From Nocardioidaceae bacterium (GTDB taxonomy: Bacteria > Actinomycetota > Actinomycetes > Propionibacteriales > Nocardioidaceae): a stretch of DNA of 57,378 nt. The first letter of the stretch is position 1. Every line of letters begins with the position of its first letter. Below are positions 56,650 to 57,378 of the stretch, one piece after another. The notes under the pieces were generated by a model. That model saw only the letters and a program-made list of their open reading frames with translations, did not search any database and had not been told where the DNA came from. The stretch is from positions 1-57,378 of the forward strand of contig JACJWW010000013.1 in NCBI GenBank assembly GCA_020636935.1, read 5' to 3'. Both the position numbers and the translations under genes were made by a program.

Positions 56650-57378
56650 GCCGCACTCCTCGGGCAAGATCAGCAACCAAAGCACCCAGCCCACGTGTGC
56701 CACCCGTCTCCAATGCCTTTATGAAGGCCGACCCCACGATCACACCATCTGCATATCCAGCAAGGTCAGCGGCCTGAGCTGCCGTGGACACGCCAAGACC
56801 TACTGCGATCGGGAGGTCGGTGAGTGCACGAGTGCGGCGCACGAGCGGCTCCGCCAAAGCTGAGGTTGCCTGCCGGGCACCAGTCACCCCCATCACTGCG
56901 CTCGCGTAGACGAAGCCACGGCAGGCCTGCACCGTCAACTCCAGTCTTTGGTCAGTCGAGGAGGGTGCCACCAAGAAGATCTTGTCCAGGCCGCGATCGT
57001 CAGCAGCCGCGATCCACTCGCCTGCCTCCTCGGGGATGATGTCGGGCGTGATCAATCCTGCACCTCCAGCCGACGCCAGGTCAGCGGCGAAGCGAGCCAC
57101 GCCATAACGCTCGACTGGATTCCAGTAGGTCATCACCACCACTGGAATCTCCTTGTTGGCGACTGCCTCGACTGCTCGGAAGACATCGCCGGTGCGGATG
57201 CCAGCATCGAGTGATTGCTGGGCAGCCTTGGCGACGGTCGGACCGTCCATCACCGGATCGCTGTAGGGCAGCCCGATCTCGATTATGTCGCAGCCTGCAT
57301 CAATCATCGCCTCGATCGCCTCGACCGCGCCTTTGAAGGTGGGATACCCCGCTGGCAGGTAGCCAACCAAGGCCGCTC
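56642..57378 (-). CDS. trpA: Tryptophan synthase alpha chain (5' end cut by window edge)
   Basis: 245 residues visible; the frame continues past the right edge, so the N-terminus is missing. IIEIGLPYSDPVMDGPTVAKAA contains the catalytic Glu and Asp of the alpha subunit, and SAVMGVTGARQ is the phosphate loop. It cleaves indole-3-glycerol phosphate to indole, which TrpB joins to serine. trpB is expected just upstream, outside the window. The 3' end overlaps the SCO1 start by 8 nt. Confidence 0.96.
   Translation of the reverse strand, partial: AALVGYLPAGYPTFKGAVEAIEAMIDAGCDIIEIGLPYSDPVMDGPTVAKAAQQSLDAGIRTGDVFRAVEAVANKEIPVVVMTYWNPVERYGVARFAADLASAGGAGLITPDIIPEEAGEWIAAADDRGLDKIFLVAPSSTDQRLELTVQACRGFVYASAVMGVTGARQATSALAEPLVRRTRALTDLPIAVGLGVSTAAQAADLAGYADGVIVGSAFIKALETGGTRGLGALVADLARGVRRA

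Overview
The window is a 57 kb stretch of a moderately high-GC (roughly 58-60 %) actinobacterial chromosome. It is densely coded with conserved genes. I see no insertion sequence, prophage, CRISPR array, rRNA operon or replication origin. The assignment to Actinomycetota rests on gene content and order: a HrdB/SigA-type sigma factor beside a ParE/GyrB-type gene and a DUF7455 microprotein; the block trpA-lgt-gltB-gltD-pyk then pdtaR-polA-rpsA-coaE, which runs in the same order as in mycobacteria and streptomycetes; a furA-katG pair; and an AftD-centred envelope cluster. Many start codons are GTG, and a large share of genes look leaderless (a TANNNT -10 box ending 6-8 nt before the start codon).

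Layout. 1-1131: truncated MFS transporter. 1248-5760: carbonic anhydrase, ParE-type topoisomerase subunit, DUF7455 zinc-ribbon microprotein, DUF456 and EamA membrane proteins. 5813-12482: principal sigma factor, HhH-GPD protein, a hypothetical protein, a glutamate-cysteine ligase family enzyme, DUF4192 and DNA polymerase IV. 12471-15648: 5-oxoprolinase operon pxpABC followed by a sulfotransferase. 15883-19234: a second sigma-70 factor, CoaE, a small membrane protein and an acyl-AMP ligase. 19255-23926: secreted arylsulfotransferase-like protein, ribosomal protein S1 and a methyltransferase.

23955-37629 is an envelope-polymer region: DUF3068 protein, two GT-C-like membrane proteins, an acyltransferase, the 1374-residue AftD-like arabinofuranosyltransferase, a methyltransferase, a GT4 glycosyltransferase, a 57-residue DUF2613 microprotein and a flippase. 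Gene types and pairings match Mycobacterium tuberculosis Rv0224c-Rv0228 plus Rv0236c/Rv0236A.

37626-46482: DNA polymerase I, hotdog thioesterase, GNAT acetyltransferase, ANTAR regulator PdtaR, a tRNA with a CAA anticodon but a short variable loop, the furA-katG oxidative-stress pair, and a fused glycosyltransferase-methyltransferase. 46534-57378 (all minus strand): pyruvate kinase, glutamate synthase small and large subunits, a secreted protein, Lgt, an SCO1-type copper chaperone, and trpA running off the right edge.

The most unusual observations are the uniform leaderless promoter architecture, the missing ordinary start codon of the ParE gene, the odd tRNA-Leu, the compact mycobacteria-like arabinan cluster, a perfect hairpin embedded in the coaE coding sequence behind the convergent sigma gene, and an over-represented octamer GTACGACG. 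No stretch longer than 300 bases lacks a gene.
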